Positions 27,510-40,700 of a stretch of DNA of 64,000 bases are shown here, in pieces. Below the pieces are notes generated by a model, which was not told the DNA's origin, made no database searches, and saw only the letters and a program-made list of their open reading frames with translations. A program made the position numbers and the translations under genes. Origin of the DNA: Nereocystis luetkeana (taxonomy: Eukaryota > Sar > Phaeophyceae > Laminariales > Laminariaceae); contig JARUPZ010000002.1 in NCBI GenBank assembly GCA_031213475.1, forward strand, positions 15,624,738-15,688,737. Direction: 5' to 3'. Position 1 is the stretch's first letter. Each line of letters starts with the position of its first letter.

Positions 27510-30500
27510 AAGTACAAGTAGTAGTAGCAGTAGCAGTTGTACCACTTCATCTTATCTGTCTGGAGAGCGGCAGAACCGCGGCAAATAAGATGTCCACATC
27601 CAAGACCGTCGCGCAATAAACCAACCTCATCTGTATGGATGGACGTACTACTTGACAAAAACTTCCGGAAAACCGTCTGGCGAACGGCGTGCGCACTCGA
27701 ATTTTTCGGCAGCCGGTGGGTGAAGAACGACTACGAGCTGGTGCGCTGGCCCCCCGACGCAGAGAAAGATAAGGCTGTGGGCATATTCGTGGCAGGTGAA
27801 GAGGAACAACGCGACGTCCCAGATGCCGCGCAGGTAAGTCATTTCACTCCAGCAGGTCTGAGGTGAAACCCATTTCAAGACCACCCCGTGACCTTGAGGC
27901 AATTCACGTCGTGTCATCTCCGTTTTGGCCATATATTTTACTGCTGAAAAGATGATACCATACTAATTCCACGCACGATTAGTTTTAATTTTCTTGTGAC
28001 AAGGTTATTTCTTACTTAGTCTCATCTCTTTTAAGGGCTTAAACCGGATGGTCTTAGAATGGGTACATCGCTGTAACTCAAATCATCAATCGACATTTTT
28101 CACCCATCCACCCCTGTATTCAGTTCAGTCGTGTAATATTATAGAAAACCGCCTGGAAACTATTGCTTCGAAACCCCCGCTCCCCTTTTTTTTCTTGCTT
28201 GCCGACGGGGGGAGGTAGTTGCAATCAAAAACAATTTGTGGTTTGGGAAACATAGGGGCATACATGGTTTGGGGATCCATCGGCGTGAGTTCTGATGGGC
28301 CTCCACAATGGTTGGAGGGCCGGAGATAGATGTGTTGAGGGGGATTCGAGGGAACAGGAAACAAAATTATGGAAGAAATCACGAAACAACTCGCGAATCG
28401 ATTGATTGGATTGTGGAGTTGGCTTCGAAGGCACACTGCCGGACCAAGCAGACAGGAGATACACGTGCTGGGGGATTCGGGGGAACAGCGAAGAAATCAT
28501 GGAAGAATCATGGAAAACCTCATTGATTGGTTGATTGATTGATTGATTGTTAGGTTGGTTTTTAGTTTTCACCTTGAAAGAGGAGGGGCAACAGGAAGGA
28601 ACAGATATCGTAATCAACGCATCAGGGCAACACAACTCATGGAACAAGTAAGACAACAAAATAGGGCGTCGACAGTAGCAGCGTGCCTCGCGTTATCATG
28701 CGCGACAAAGATTGTCGACGGGACGCTTGCTTCCGGATAGGCCAAGATCGCACTATTATACTCAATGTATGAGATGTTCCAATTTTGTTTATTTTGTGCA
28801 CCGTGTCGGGACGCAACCAGTTTTACTCATCTATCTCCTGATCATTTCTTCAGCTGACTAACTGCTGTTCCCGCGCCCACTCGTGTACGGTAACGTCAGC
28901 TCGCTGCCGGCATGCTGGGAGAACTCTTTAGCCCTGGAGATTTCGGCAGCCCCGACGGCGGAGAGGCGGGAGGGGGGTTTGGCCCCAAGAAGGGAGGGAC
29001 GGCGGGAATAATTCTGCCGGAGTTCCGCCCTACCGGTGAGCGAGAGCGGACACCCCCACAAAAACATCGATTGCGTTTTGGGACCGCTTCGTATTTTATC
29101 GCTTGCCACGTACCTGGTATTATGTTTGCGTTTGCCATCCCGCACTGCATGCGCAGCATGAATGAGCTGCAACGCTGATCACTCGAAAACATTCATACCC
29201 CGAAGGAAGAAGGAGGAGAACACCAACAAGGAAACATGCTGTACTGGGTTCTCTACGATAGACTACTGTTCTGTAGTAGCCTATTGTTTTACATCAGTCC
29301 TATTTGGACTACAGTAGCTTCAACGCGGATCACTCATAAATATTCCCCGAAAGAAGAACAAGAGGAGGAAGAAGATAATCCCGAAGGAAATTGTAACGTG
29401 AGATGTTTCCTTTTCAGATGGTACCTGATATTTTCGTGCCCTGCTATGTTAGGACTGCACTCCCGTTTGTGGGGACAAAGCCACTCTAATTCCAGGTAAA
29501 AAGAAATGTCCCCGAAAAGGATTCAGGGGGCATCCCGCTTGACGGATTTGTTTTTCAAATCGCGGTGGGGATCGCACGCAGAAACGGTTTTTGCAGCACG
29601 CAGAGCGCGGAGTATGCTGAAGAATTTGGTTTTTTGTTGCCCCCCCCCCCCCGCTTTCGTGTAGGCTGGGTTGGCGTCGGTTGGCAACGACACTGTAAAA
29701 CATGCCGCTCACTACGTGAGCTAGACAACCAGAAAAATATTATTAGAGATCGGGAACCGATATTTATTGTAATAATCTGGAGTTTGTTGTTGTAGAGAGT
29801 ATTAGGCGTTATGGTTCACATTCTTTGGCTGAGGACGTATCAGTAGTACGTAGCTTACTTCGATAGCAGCAGCGGGCACTGTTTTGGTTGATCGCTCTTG
29901 TGGGACTACCAAGTGGATACCGCACGGACCGGTGCTGGCAGAGTGGTAGGACACGCGAACAGACAGGGCCCGTGGCTTGCACCTGGAGAGCGGTCGCTCG
30001 CTGGGCCAGGTATTCGTGATTTCTTGATCAGGTATTATTTCGTGAATTCTGATTCAACATCGGCTGTGGAGCGGAGGTAGTACTTTTTTTTTTTTGGCGG
30101 TCGCCCACAGCTGGTTGTCGAGTTAGATTATTTGTGCGACGTAAAGAATCTTTACTCCGCACAAGGGAATTGATCGTATCATGTAGTGTTCAAGGTAAGG
30201 CACCCAAGCGGCAGTTACATAGTACTCCCCTTGCTGTCTCTGGAATTGCCTACACCGAAAATTCAAGTAACTCAATGAAGCTGTCATCCGTATGCAAGTC
30301 CGCCTCACAAGCGATTCTTAGTAGGATGCAGCTCACCCTTCATGCGACCCGCCAGACACCACGGCGCTTCGCGCTTGGTGCAAGCAATGTCTGCCTGGTC
30401 GGTGAAAACCCGACATGCTCCGTCCCGGCATTATAGGGATGCGAGGGTCTATGTTCATACGACTACGGCCATGCATGAGATCGAGTACATCTCTCCTATC

Positions 30501-31634
30501 GAGTACACCCCCCCGCCCCCCCCCCCAAGAGGCAGTTACATAGTACTCCCCTTGCTGTCTCTGGTAGTGCCTACACCGGAAATTAAAAAACCTCATTGAA
30601 GCTGTCATCCATATGCAAGTCAGCCTTACAAGCGGTTCTTCGTAGGATGCAGCTCACCCTTCATGCGACTCGCCAGACACCTCACAGCGCTTCGCGCTTG
30701 GTGCAAGCAATGTCTGTCTGGTCGGTGAAAACCCGACATGCTCCGTCCAGGCATTGTAGGGATGCGAGGGTCTATGGTCATACGACTACGGCCATGCATG
30801 AGATCGAGTACATCTCCCCTATCGAGTACACCCTTTCCCGCGAGTAGCGCCATTGACGCACAAAAGTCAAAGCATGGCCCCGTCCGAGGCTAGTAACCTT
30901 CGAACGGCGGGGGCGCAAACGTGGCTCCTATATGCCGGACGGTACTGCTTGAAGGTCGCGCCATTTTTGGTGTGTATAGGTTTTTTGTGATTAAATACCC
31001 CAAAAACAAGCTGTCGCTATTTTTCGGGTCCATACCCCCTAATCCTTTTTTAATGCCGCTGCAGTCCCGTTTGGGAACAAACTTACTTAGAATTGAAGTT
31101 TTTTGTCCCCCAGAACGGGACTGCGGTCCCTCGAAAAGGTTCAAGAAGCGGCCTGTCGAAAAGGGGGTTACAGTAGCACCAAAATCTCACCGCACTACGA
31201 TATCGTATAGCTATCCGGCAAGCAACACGTGCACGCACCGCACGCAAGCCCACAGCCGACTAGATACGACCCTAAGGCCGTACTATTTATATTACGGGGG
31301 CCCGTATTGAATACCTGGTAGGACGTAGGGTACCATCTAAAAAACTTTTTATTTCGCTATTGTACTACAGCAACAATGTTTGGTCCTATTATATTTACTA
31401 TGGTCCCCCGTACCACGTATGACACAATTGACCCTTGTAGGGCGAACTGCAGCAGTCCCGTTTTTGGGGACGAACCGCTCGAATTCTAAGTGAGTTTCGT
31501 CCCCCCAAAACGGGACGACCGAGATACTGCAAGCTGTGGAGGGGTTAACGCACAAAACCCAAAATAACCGCGACGCACAAAACGTCATACCACCAAAACC
31601 ACAGACTGACCAATCACCCTTGAGTTTTCGATGC

Positions 31635-31666
<32 letters not shown>

Positions 31667-31679
31667 TCGTTGTTGTTGT

Positions 31680-31734
<55 letters not shown>

Positions 31735-34700
31735 TTCTTCCCGGGGTATTTCTTCCACTCCAGAGTTCTTGGCGCCTGTGTCCTGTAACCACCGATCAGA
31801 GTTTTGGAGATGAGTTGATGTGAGAACAACAACAACTCACTCCGTAGCCTTTATAACCCTAAATCCTCAACCCGTCGACTTATTGGTCGACTCTTTTTGT
31901 TTCATCGTTTCAGGAGACGCATTCGCTGGCGACATCAAAATGCCGATGCTGCCCCTCAAGAGCACACTGCAGAAGACACGCGTAGCTCAGCGGCACACGG
32001 CAGCGGTAAGGGCGCATCTTTCGGCTGCATATAGGCAAAACGTATCATACATACATGATGACCCCAAAAACAGCAAAGGGAGCAAAGGGAGCTGTTTTCA
32101 AAGGTATACTGGTACGTGCATGTTTGTAGCATTATTTTTTCCGTCATCCGTTGGTGTGTCGTATGTACGTGTTTCATTCCGGAACTTGAAGCGATTTAAT
32201 CTTCTACTACATACCGCGGCAGTACGTAGCAGTCTCTGTTCTTATCACTCTGAACCCATAAAACGTCCCGCTTTATCCCTTCTTGAAGGCTGCTACTACG
32301 GGGGACCATAGAAAATAGGACTAATAATTGTTAGTAAAAATAGCGAAATATATACCTGGTAGGTTTTTGTGTATACCGTAGGTCCTATTTACTTTGGTCC
32401 CCCGTAATACTTGCACCTTGTATATCATATCGTCTTCTGAAGGGGGGGATAACTTAACTTTTTCGTTCCCCCCCCCTCGCCTATATATCATAGCAGAGCC
32501 GTGCTATAGTAGCACGGTAGGGGTTCCAGTTAGGGAGTTCCAACTAGGAGGTTGCAAATAGGGAGTTGCAATTAGCTGGTTTCAACTAGTAGTTGCAATT
32601 AGGGGGTTGCAACTAGGGGGGTGCAATTAGGGCGTTGCTATTAAGGCTTGCAATTTTGCGCTCAAACCTTTTCATTCGCTTTCAGAGAGAGAGCTCCCTC
32701 ATCTCTCAGAAGTTGTGCCGATCAAATGTCTCAGGTTCGGAATCCGATGCGCCATTACATGAAAGTTTTTTCGATACCACCAGTAGATGCCTACACTAGA
32801 TGTATCGAACAACGTGCGATGGCTTTGCATCGGGCTGACCGTGGCTTTCAACGTTGACTTTGCGCGGAGTCGGTTGATGGCCTCTTTCAACTTGGCGGAA
32901 AACCCTGAGAAATTCCGGCCATACATGCGGTAGTGGCACGCGTCAATAGAACATTGTCTCCTGAAAACAAATGAAATTATTGATTCTTTCAGGGCCCTTC
33001 ACAGGTCATATGACCCAACTCGCGGATTGGGTCAGGTCAGGTCGGGTCGGGTCGAGTCGGGTCGGACCAGGTCGGATCGGGTCGGGTCGGGTCGGGTCGG
33101 GTCGGGTCGGGTCGGGTCGGGTCGGGTCGGGTCGGGTCGGGTCGGGTCGGGTCGGGTCGGGTCGGGTCGGGTCGGGTCGGGTCGGGTCGGGTCGGGTCGG
33201 GTCGGGTCGGGTCGGGTCGGGTCGGGTCGGGTCGGGTCGGGTCGGGTCGGGTCGGGTCGGGTCGGGTCGGGTCGGGTCGGGTCGGGTCGGGTCGGGTCGG
33301 GTCGGGTCGGGTCGGGTCGGGTCGGGTCGGGTCGGGTCGGGTCGGGTCGGGTCGGGTCGGGTCGGGTCGGGTCGGGTCGGGTCGGGTCGGGTCGGGTCGG
33401 GTCGGGTCGGTTCGGGTCGGGTCGGGTCGGGTCGGGTCAAAATCTTCATAATGGTATATAAATAGTAACGAAAAATAAATAGTAGCAATAGTAGTGTACA
33501 TGTACATGCGTTTGCCGTTCAAAACACCGACCTAGCGGCGGCGCGTTGATTTGATCAGGAGGGATTGGCTGCGAGCGACAAATTTGGAGGCGATGAGGAG
33601 GACGAGAGTGCGTCGGCGACCGCTCAAACCAAAGCTCGTGCCATCGTCAGGCCCAAGTATGTTCGGCGACAGCACCGCGAGGGTTTCGGCGGGGGAGGGG
33701 GGGAAGAGCTCAGCCTTTGGGTTCGCGTGGGTGTGGTCATCAGCAGGCTAATTTCACGAGCGGGGGCGCCGTGCTCGCTCTGTGGACGGGGCGGACGAAA
33801 GGGGGGCGTGACGGTGCGTGGGCCTAATGATGGACGAAAATTGCGGCATTTCGATTTGTTGTGACAGTAGATGGCCAGAAATATGCAGTCAGTGTGTACC
33901 TGGTAGTAGCATAGTACATGGGTATTTATAGTACCATACCGTGAGTGGTTAGGAGTATTGCAGTAAGGTGGTTAGTGGTACGAGTATGCAGTGTCGTACG
34001 TGACTAGTAGTATACGATAGTTTGCAGTACACAGCAGTAGGTCGACAGTAGAGTACAGCCGAGGTGGTTACTGCAGCAACAGGTAGATAAACAGTAAATG
34101 GTTCCGAATACTACAGTAGATGTATCACTTTGGGCGTAAACATAATGACCGGTTAGTGCTAAGTGCGAATATCACAGTAGATGTATCACTCTAGGCGTAA
34201 ATATAATGACCGGTCAGTGTTAGTGTTCATGTCTGAACGGCCCTCATATTACAAACCAGAGTGTGACATCTGCTGTAATATTCGCACTTTTTATCCTGGC
34301 CATTTGTTGCGTTCGACGCCAACTCTCTCACTCTGTGTCAAAGGTTGTGCTGGACGAAGACCACGACGGCAACGACGCGGACGGCGGAGGGGATGCTGCG
34401 TACGGCACGCTTGCGTCTACTGGAGGCGGGGGGGGGCTCGATGCTGCTGACGAGGAACAAGGAGAGGTGGGGGGGAATACGTATATAAAACCGCCCACCT
34501 GATTCCGTTCGCACGTACGTGTTTGAAGAAGAAAATACTAACGCCTTGGTTGTCTGTTCGTGTGTATTAATAGAAAACGTGCAGTTGCGGAAAATAGTTT
34601 GACAGCTCGGAGTCCGGTAGAGCTCCGGAGACAGATGCCACACACCTGGTATACCAGGTATCGTCTATATTTGTTAGCGTTGGGGTGGAGTGCTAACATA

Positions 34701-37700
34701 ATTTTGTTTGCTTTTCTTGCGGAGAAGGCGTCTACAAAACCACTGCTCAATCAAATGGTCGATGCCCGTGACAGCGCAGTAGTGCTCAGGAGAAGCCATG
34801 CCGAAGCACAGCACATGGTACCGCTGTTGCGTTGACGTGAACCGATTGGAATATATACGAAGACGCTACCTTCGCGTGGTGATCAAAGGGGCAGTTCGTA
34901 GCGAATCAGACTGCAGCTGCCGTAGTTGGGTCGTCCCTCAGATAATCGGAAAAAAGAGGAAACGAAAAAATGTTCGTGGTCCGGTCGTTGTTGATGCAAA
35001 GCCTCTTAGTCTGTCGTGCTCTCTCCTCTTGCTCAGCAACATTTGTTTTCGCGAAGATGTTCGCATTCATCAGTGCTTATTGAATACCTTGTCTTGTCGT
35101 CTTTCCCCCTGGCTCATTACAATTAGTTTCCCGAGCCTCGCTTGGTACTCATCTTCTCGGCCGAATACTAGTCGCTGCTGCCTGTGCGCTGTACATACAG
35201 ACGCTGATCGCCCGATCACCCACAGAACGGCGTGTCACCCGTCCGATCTCTGCGACTTAGACCATGAGCACATAGTTGCAGGCCTAAAGGCGTCAAACTA
35301 GCTCGACAGCGAATTCGTATGCACCTAATGACATATTCGTCGCGATCGCGATGATGTCCTCTTCCTCTACGTGGTCTCCTCAAAAACAAAACAATCCATA
35401 AGAGAGTTCCATGGTCTTGCTGTTGTACCTGAAAGAGAGGAAGAGGCGTGTTGGCTCATATTCTAGGACCTTTTTTGTCACAATAGATCTTCATCGAGCG
35501 GCAGACCTTGTTTCCGCTTATCTCGTGGCGAGAGGCAGCAACCAAGTGGCAGGCTGGTAAAAATGCAACAAAATAATGGCAAGAAAAAATTGTTATTTTG
35601 TCGACCGTTCACCTCCACTATATAATACCTGATACCAGTACATACTATATATACCAGTGTGTCAATATTTTTTTTCGCAGCTGACCTTTTTAGTTTTTAT
35701 ATATATATAATATATATAACACATTTCGGTACGTTACTCCGTGCACTCACTACGCAACGCACAACGCGCACCAAGGGTGGATTGATAGGGGAGGGGCGGG
35801 GGCGGTCTATCGCTGGGGCGGGGGGCGGGGGCGGGGGAAGTGTATTCATCCATGGTCGTGCATGGCCGTATAGTCGTAAGCATGACCATAGACCCCCGCA
35901 TTCTCATACACGATGCCGGCACGGAGCGCGTCGGGTTTTTCACCGACCAGGCAGACATTGATTGCTGTCACCAAGAGCGAAGCGAAGCGCCGTGGTGTAT
36001 TCGGCGAGTCGCATGTAGAAAGCTCAGTTGCACCCCATCAAGAACCGTTTGTTGTGAGACGAAGCAGAGTTCGGTACCTTATGCGTACTTTCTTGAATAT
36101 GGATGGCAGCGTTTAATGACTTGGCTTGTTTTCCGCGCGGCAGGGCGGCGAGGGGGGGGGGGTGTACTCGGTAGGAGATATATACTTGATATCATGCGTG
36201 GCCGTAGTCGTATGGCCATAGACCGTCCCTCGCGTCCCTACAATGCCGGGACGGAGCATGTCGGGTTTTCACCGACCAGGCAGACATTGCTTGCACCAAG
36301 CGCGGAGCGCCGTGAGGTGTCCGGCGAGTCCCACGACGGGTGAGCTGCATCCTACTAAGAATCGCTTGTGAGGCGGACTTGCATATGGATGCCAGCTTTA
36401 AGCGCGCGGGGGGGGGGGGGGGGGTGCACTCATTTGTTGTTTGCCTGTCATTTGATCATTGACCACGCATCGCTTTCGAGACGGGAGCACCGTTCCCACT
36501 GCTAACAGAAACATATCCAAGAGTTGGACGCTCATTTCGTAGTTTCCGCACACTACATAGATGTGTTTTTGCTATTCTTATCCCCTTCCTGTTTCGCCGG
36601 CTGTGGCCACCATCTATCTCCTACAGCAGGACAGTGCGATCGTTTTTTTCGCCACTACCTTGCGTACCAAGCGCTCCATGTCACATTCGTCTATTTTCCT
36701 CATCTCCCCTTGTAATACATGCCGTTCCTCCTTGTTGGGTTGGCGGGGGGGGGGGGGGGGGCATCTGGCGTCTCGCTTGCTCGTCAGGTGCGAGTGGACA
36801 GCCTCCCCTTCCGCCGGGCGTTCCTAGAGGGGTACCTTTTGCCGCACGAGTACGCCACGTGCTACGGGTTCGTGTCGTGCATTGCCCTGACCGTGCTGAT
36901 GGGTCTGCTGCTCTCACGAGAGGAGCCGGGGTGGGCGGGACACATCCTGTGGACCGGCATGCTCGTGCTGATGTTCACCTTCCTGCCGGCGGCCAAGTGG
37001 TTCGGGACATACCAGGTGGGAGGGGGGGAGGGTGGGGGTGGGAACGCCTGACCGCGTGCTGCCCACGGCTGGGTGCAGACCAAACGTCACCGGAAATACC
37101 ATTTTTAGGCTCAAACATTTCAACCACTATCTATATACCGGTGAGTGCGATACCAGGCACATTTTTTCTGCTGCTCGTGCTGTACACAGCAGTGGTACGT
37201 TAATCTCAGGAATGTAGGCGCACTACGTACAGCAGCAGCGTGTAGAGAAACATTGGTCTACGCGTGAAAAAGACGTTATTCGAAGTCATCGTTTAGGGTG
37301 AGATATTTGCTTGAGCTCCTCCTTGGGAGCGAGGGAGGGGCTCAGAAAATAATAAGCCACGACCCCTATGGCCGTGCAGAGGTGTAGGGGTACACGCGCT
37401 TATTGTCTTTTTTCTGAGGCTTTCTTACTTGAGGAGCTCAATTGTTTTATCCAGTCTGATCGTATATATAAGGGACGTACAGATTGTAACGAAATGTCGA
37501 AATATACCTTATATTTATGACCAGACGGTTACGCTGGGCCCGTCGACGATAGATGATACATGCCATTGCTTAGGAGGCGTAAAAACAAAATTATATTGCA
37601 GAGCAAAAGACACCTTTCTCGTAACGATGTTGGGTGTGATGTCATGATGACGAGGTTGAGGCAGCGTCGGTATATATATATATGATTGCGTACACGGGTA

Positions 37701-40700
37701 CTGTGACGGCTCGAGATCATGTGCGTCGTTTGCATTTCTAGTGATTTTGAAATATCTTTACCGGCATGTGTTTGCGTTTCTCTGGTATTATACAGCACAT
37801 GTTTTGCGTGCGAGTGGTTGATTGCCGTAAGAAGGAGTAGGAGTTCCGGCTAGCAGGCTAAGCGCGCGTGATCATTCTCCTCCGTGTACGTGCCCATACG
37901 CGACAAGAAGAAGCAGCTTTGATATCTACCAGGCGTAATGTAAGTCTCACACCCGCGTTTGTGAGCAGCTGCTTAAAGCCTGGAAACAGGGTGAAAAATA
38001 AAGAATGAGACGGGCGTATATACATACCGGCATTCGACGCTTTGCTGGGGATCAAACAAACTAATCGACGCCTTCTTAGTTGCGCGCAGCACAACCGCAA
38101 ACGATGTTGTTTCGGTTCCCCGAATAAACTATTCCTCTCTTCTCGTTGGAATAAAAGCTGAAAAAAAAAACACGTTGAGGCGTTCTACGGTAGAGGTCCA
38201 CCGAAAAAAAAATCTGAGGCTCCTCACCTGACCTTAAGGAGCTCCATATCCCACCCGAAAACTAACTTCAGCAAAAAATCAACTGCATCCCGGTGGATAT
38301 ATTCCATGACCCAAGTATGCAAAAACGTTTTTTTTGGAAACAAGATGGCATTCCGACGACTTTGGGTGAAAGGAGCCCCGTCGTTCAGAAACAAAATAGC
38401 GGAAAGGTGCTACCTGTACCGTCGAACTCTCGTACACGCTGCATACCCCTCTCTGTAGATACTTATACCAAAATATATCGTGGCACCGCACCGCAACGCA
38501 TCGACCAGGTCGACGCAGGCATGAAGCTGTCGCTCTGGCTGGCCGCAATACTGCTCACGGTGGCGTGCGCGCTCACGTTCGCGCTGGTTCTCGACGCCGA
38601 GCCCCTCCAAGATCAGTCCCTGGTGGTACTCAACGCCCTTCTGGCCTATCCTGTCGTCGCCTACTGCGCGTTTTCGTTCTACCAGGTATTTAGTAGGCCC
38701 GTTTTTGGTAGGGGTGTGTAGCGCCTACAGTAACTCTTAGTTTTGTACGTACGAGTAATCTGCCTCTCTACCTTGCTTGGATGATTTGATAGAAATATTG
38801 GACTAGATAGGGTCTCCTGCTCCGCCAGCGGGGGGGGGATGTTCTCGCCTGGTGTGTTCCCCCGCGCCGCCGAGCGGACGCTGAAGAAATTCATGACCCA
38901 CTCTGCTCACGAGGTTACGGGAGAGCAAACAAAAAGAAGACTGCTCCTCGGCGATACGAGTTTCTCACGACATTTCCGGCATTCCGGTCCAACCTGTTTC
39001 CATGATTTGTGATGAAGCAATCACGGCCTCCTGTTTTGATCGCCATTTTACGGAGGCAAGGCTTTTGATTGTGAGGCATGCTACGCTACAGCATAGATAG
39101 TAGTAGGGGCTGAACTCAGAAACTGGCTTTTTGGTTCGTAAAATATGTAAAGTACAACCCGATGGCCAGGGTATACAACGACTAACACGTACCAGGTGGA
39201 ACACGAATGGTTTCCACCTACAACTGCTGTGTGCCTTTGAAATCAAAAGTTCGGGACTAACCCACGCGTTGCGTGCCATTCCCCCTCACCCGTGTACCAT
39301 ACGTACCCAAAGACGAGGAGTGACCGATGGCAAGTAAGAGAAGGCATGAGATATTGGCATCGCAACTACTACCACCGAAGGTTCCGTTCAGCGGGGCACG
39401 CGTTGGCCGTATGTGCGAAGTGACCGCTGCTCGCCTTTTGGTGGTCGACCCTCGTCACTCCCATATTTGGTACGTACGTCCCGCCCCTCTGTGGCACCTA
39501 CAGGCTATGGACGGCCCCACGCCCACGAGTCTGACACCAGGCGCCAACGACGACGGACAGTTGGAGGTGGAGAAACCGTCCCGGGTTTTTTCCAACGCCG
39601 CCTTCGGCGGCGCCATCCGTAGCGTGAAGTTAGTGCTTGCCGTCTCCGCCACGGCCGTCTGGCTGGGGCAGAGCTTTCTGTGGGGCGGGCCGTACCTCGG
39701 GTGCGGGCTAACCGTTGCCGTTTCGATGGTGGCGGTGGCCAGGCTTCTCGTCAAGGACTACACATCGCACGGCTCTTTCGTGCACAGGTAGATGCCGTCT
39801 TGTGCCCCCCCCCCCCCTTCACCCGGGTGTTCACGCCACACAATTTGGGCCATGTTTTTCCCGACAAGCGCTTTAAAGTGATGGATCAAAAAAACGCGAG
39901 GCGTTGTTGGGGCTTCGACTTTTATTTTTTGTACGGTGCAAACTATTACGGGGGACTATAGTTAATAGGACCAAATGTTGTTGGTAAAAATTGATGAATA
40001 TACAGGTTTTAGTGTGTACCATAGGTCCTGTTTACTATGGTCCCCCGTAAAAGAAGGGTCCAGGAAACTTTGGGGTCCTTACGACAACACAACCGCCGCA
40101 TGTATCTAGACGATACATGCTGCAACAGGCGTATCGATCGTCCCTTGTCTTCCTATTATCGTTGGCACCATTATCACTTGCTTTAATTCGTGTTGTGGAT
40201 AGATGGAAAGTGCAGATAGATGTCGGCCGAGGCGACCGCGAACGAGACAATGAAAGTGTTCCGAGGGCCATCTGGTAGGCGAGTGGTTAATTAACCCGCT
40301 ATTCGGGTCTACTCATGTGACTTCATGGTCGCAGTGTACGTATGACCTCATGAGCACACACCCCCGTTTGAAGGACTAATTACTTGGAATTATGACGTAG
40401 TATTTGAGGTAATTTTTAACAGCACCACCAGTGAAAAAGGGATATAGCCACGTCACAATGGCCAGAGTGTGCTTGAAACATAAACAAGTTTTAGACTGCA
40501 CATAAAACGTATTCGAAGTGAGAAACTTTTGAACGACGCCGTTATGAGGCGAAACAGGTGAGGTACAAGCACCAAATTGGTGCAGGAAGCATTTGGAGGG
40601 GGAAGGGGGGGGCGTAAACCAATCCCTGGGGTGGCCAGTTGATCTGCTGTAGAGTGTGGCATGCTATATACTAGTACTTTTGCGCCCGAATGCTTGCGAC

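Larger units (their letters stand above)
29036..31913. other. Large repeat-rich intron
   Basis: Holds two pieces of the 7140 family (29125-29225, 29318-29365), an R1 copy split by ~350 bp of unrelated sequence, a further R1 3' part (30530-30840), two to three copies of the CAGTCCCGTTTTGGGGAC family, an M1 MITE (31292-31412) and a GTT tract (31631-31735). Confidence 0.6.
32006..33558. other. Intron with M1 MITE, minisatellite and (GGGTC)n
   Basis: M1 MITE at 32296-32407, inverted AATTGCAACCCC minisatellite at 32515-32655, (GGGTC)n array at 33033-33438. Confidence 0.65.
34467..36787. other. Intron with inverted R1 repeats
   Basis: Holds inverted R1 copies (35838-36115, 36160-36405), G-runs (35804-35840, 36408-36425, 36748-36764) and a block (36440-36610) inverted relative to 6440-6640. 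An open hydrophobic frame near 35090-35250 lacks an acceptor. Confidence 0.5.

Noticed and set aside
27094-27658. Ser-, Val- and Leu-homopolymer open frames
   Set aside because: Produced by the (AGT)n tract.
32971-33522. 160-codon Arg-Val-Gly-Ser and Pro-Asp-Thr repeat proteins
   Set aside because: Translation of the (GGGTC)n array; all three frames on each strand are open.
35090-35260. Hydrophobic open stretch (LLGRILVAAACALYIQTLIA)
   Set aside because: Looks like a helix, but no acceptor or donor in phase; neighbouring exons already join at phase 0.
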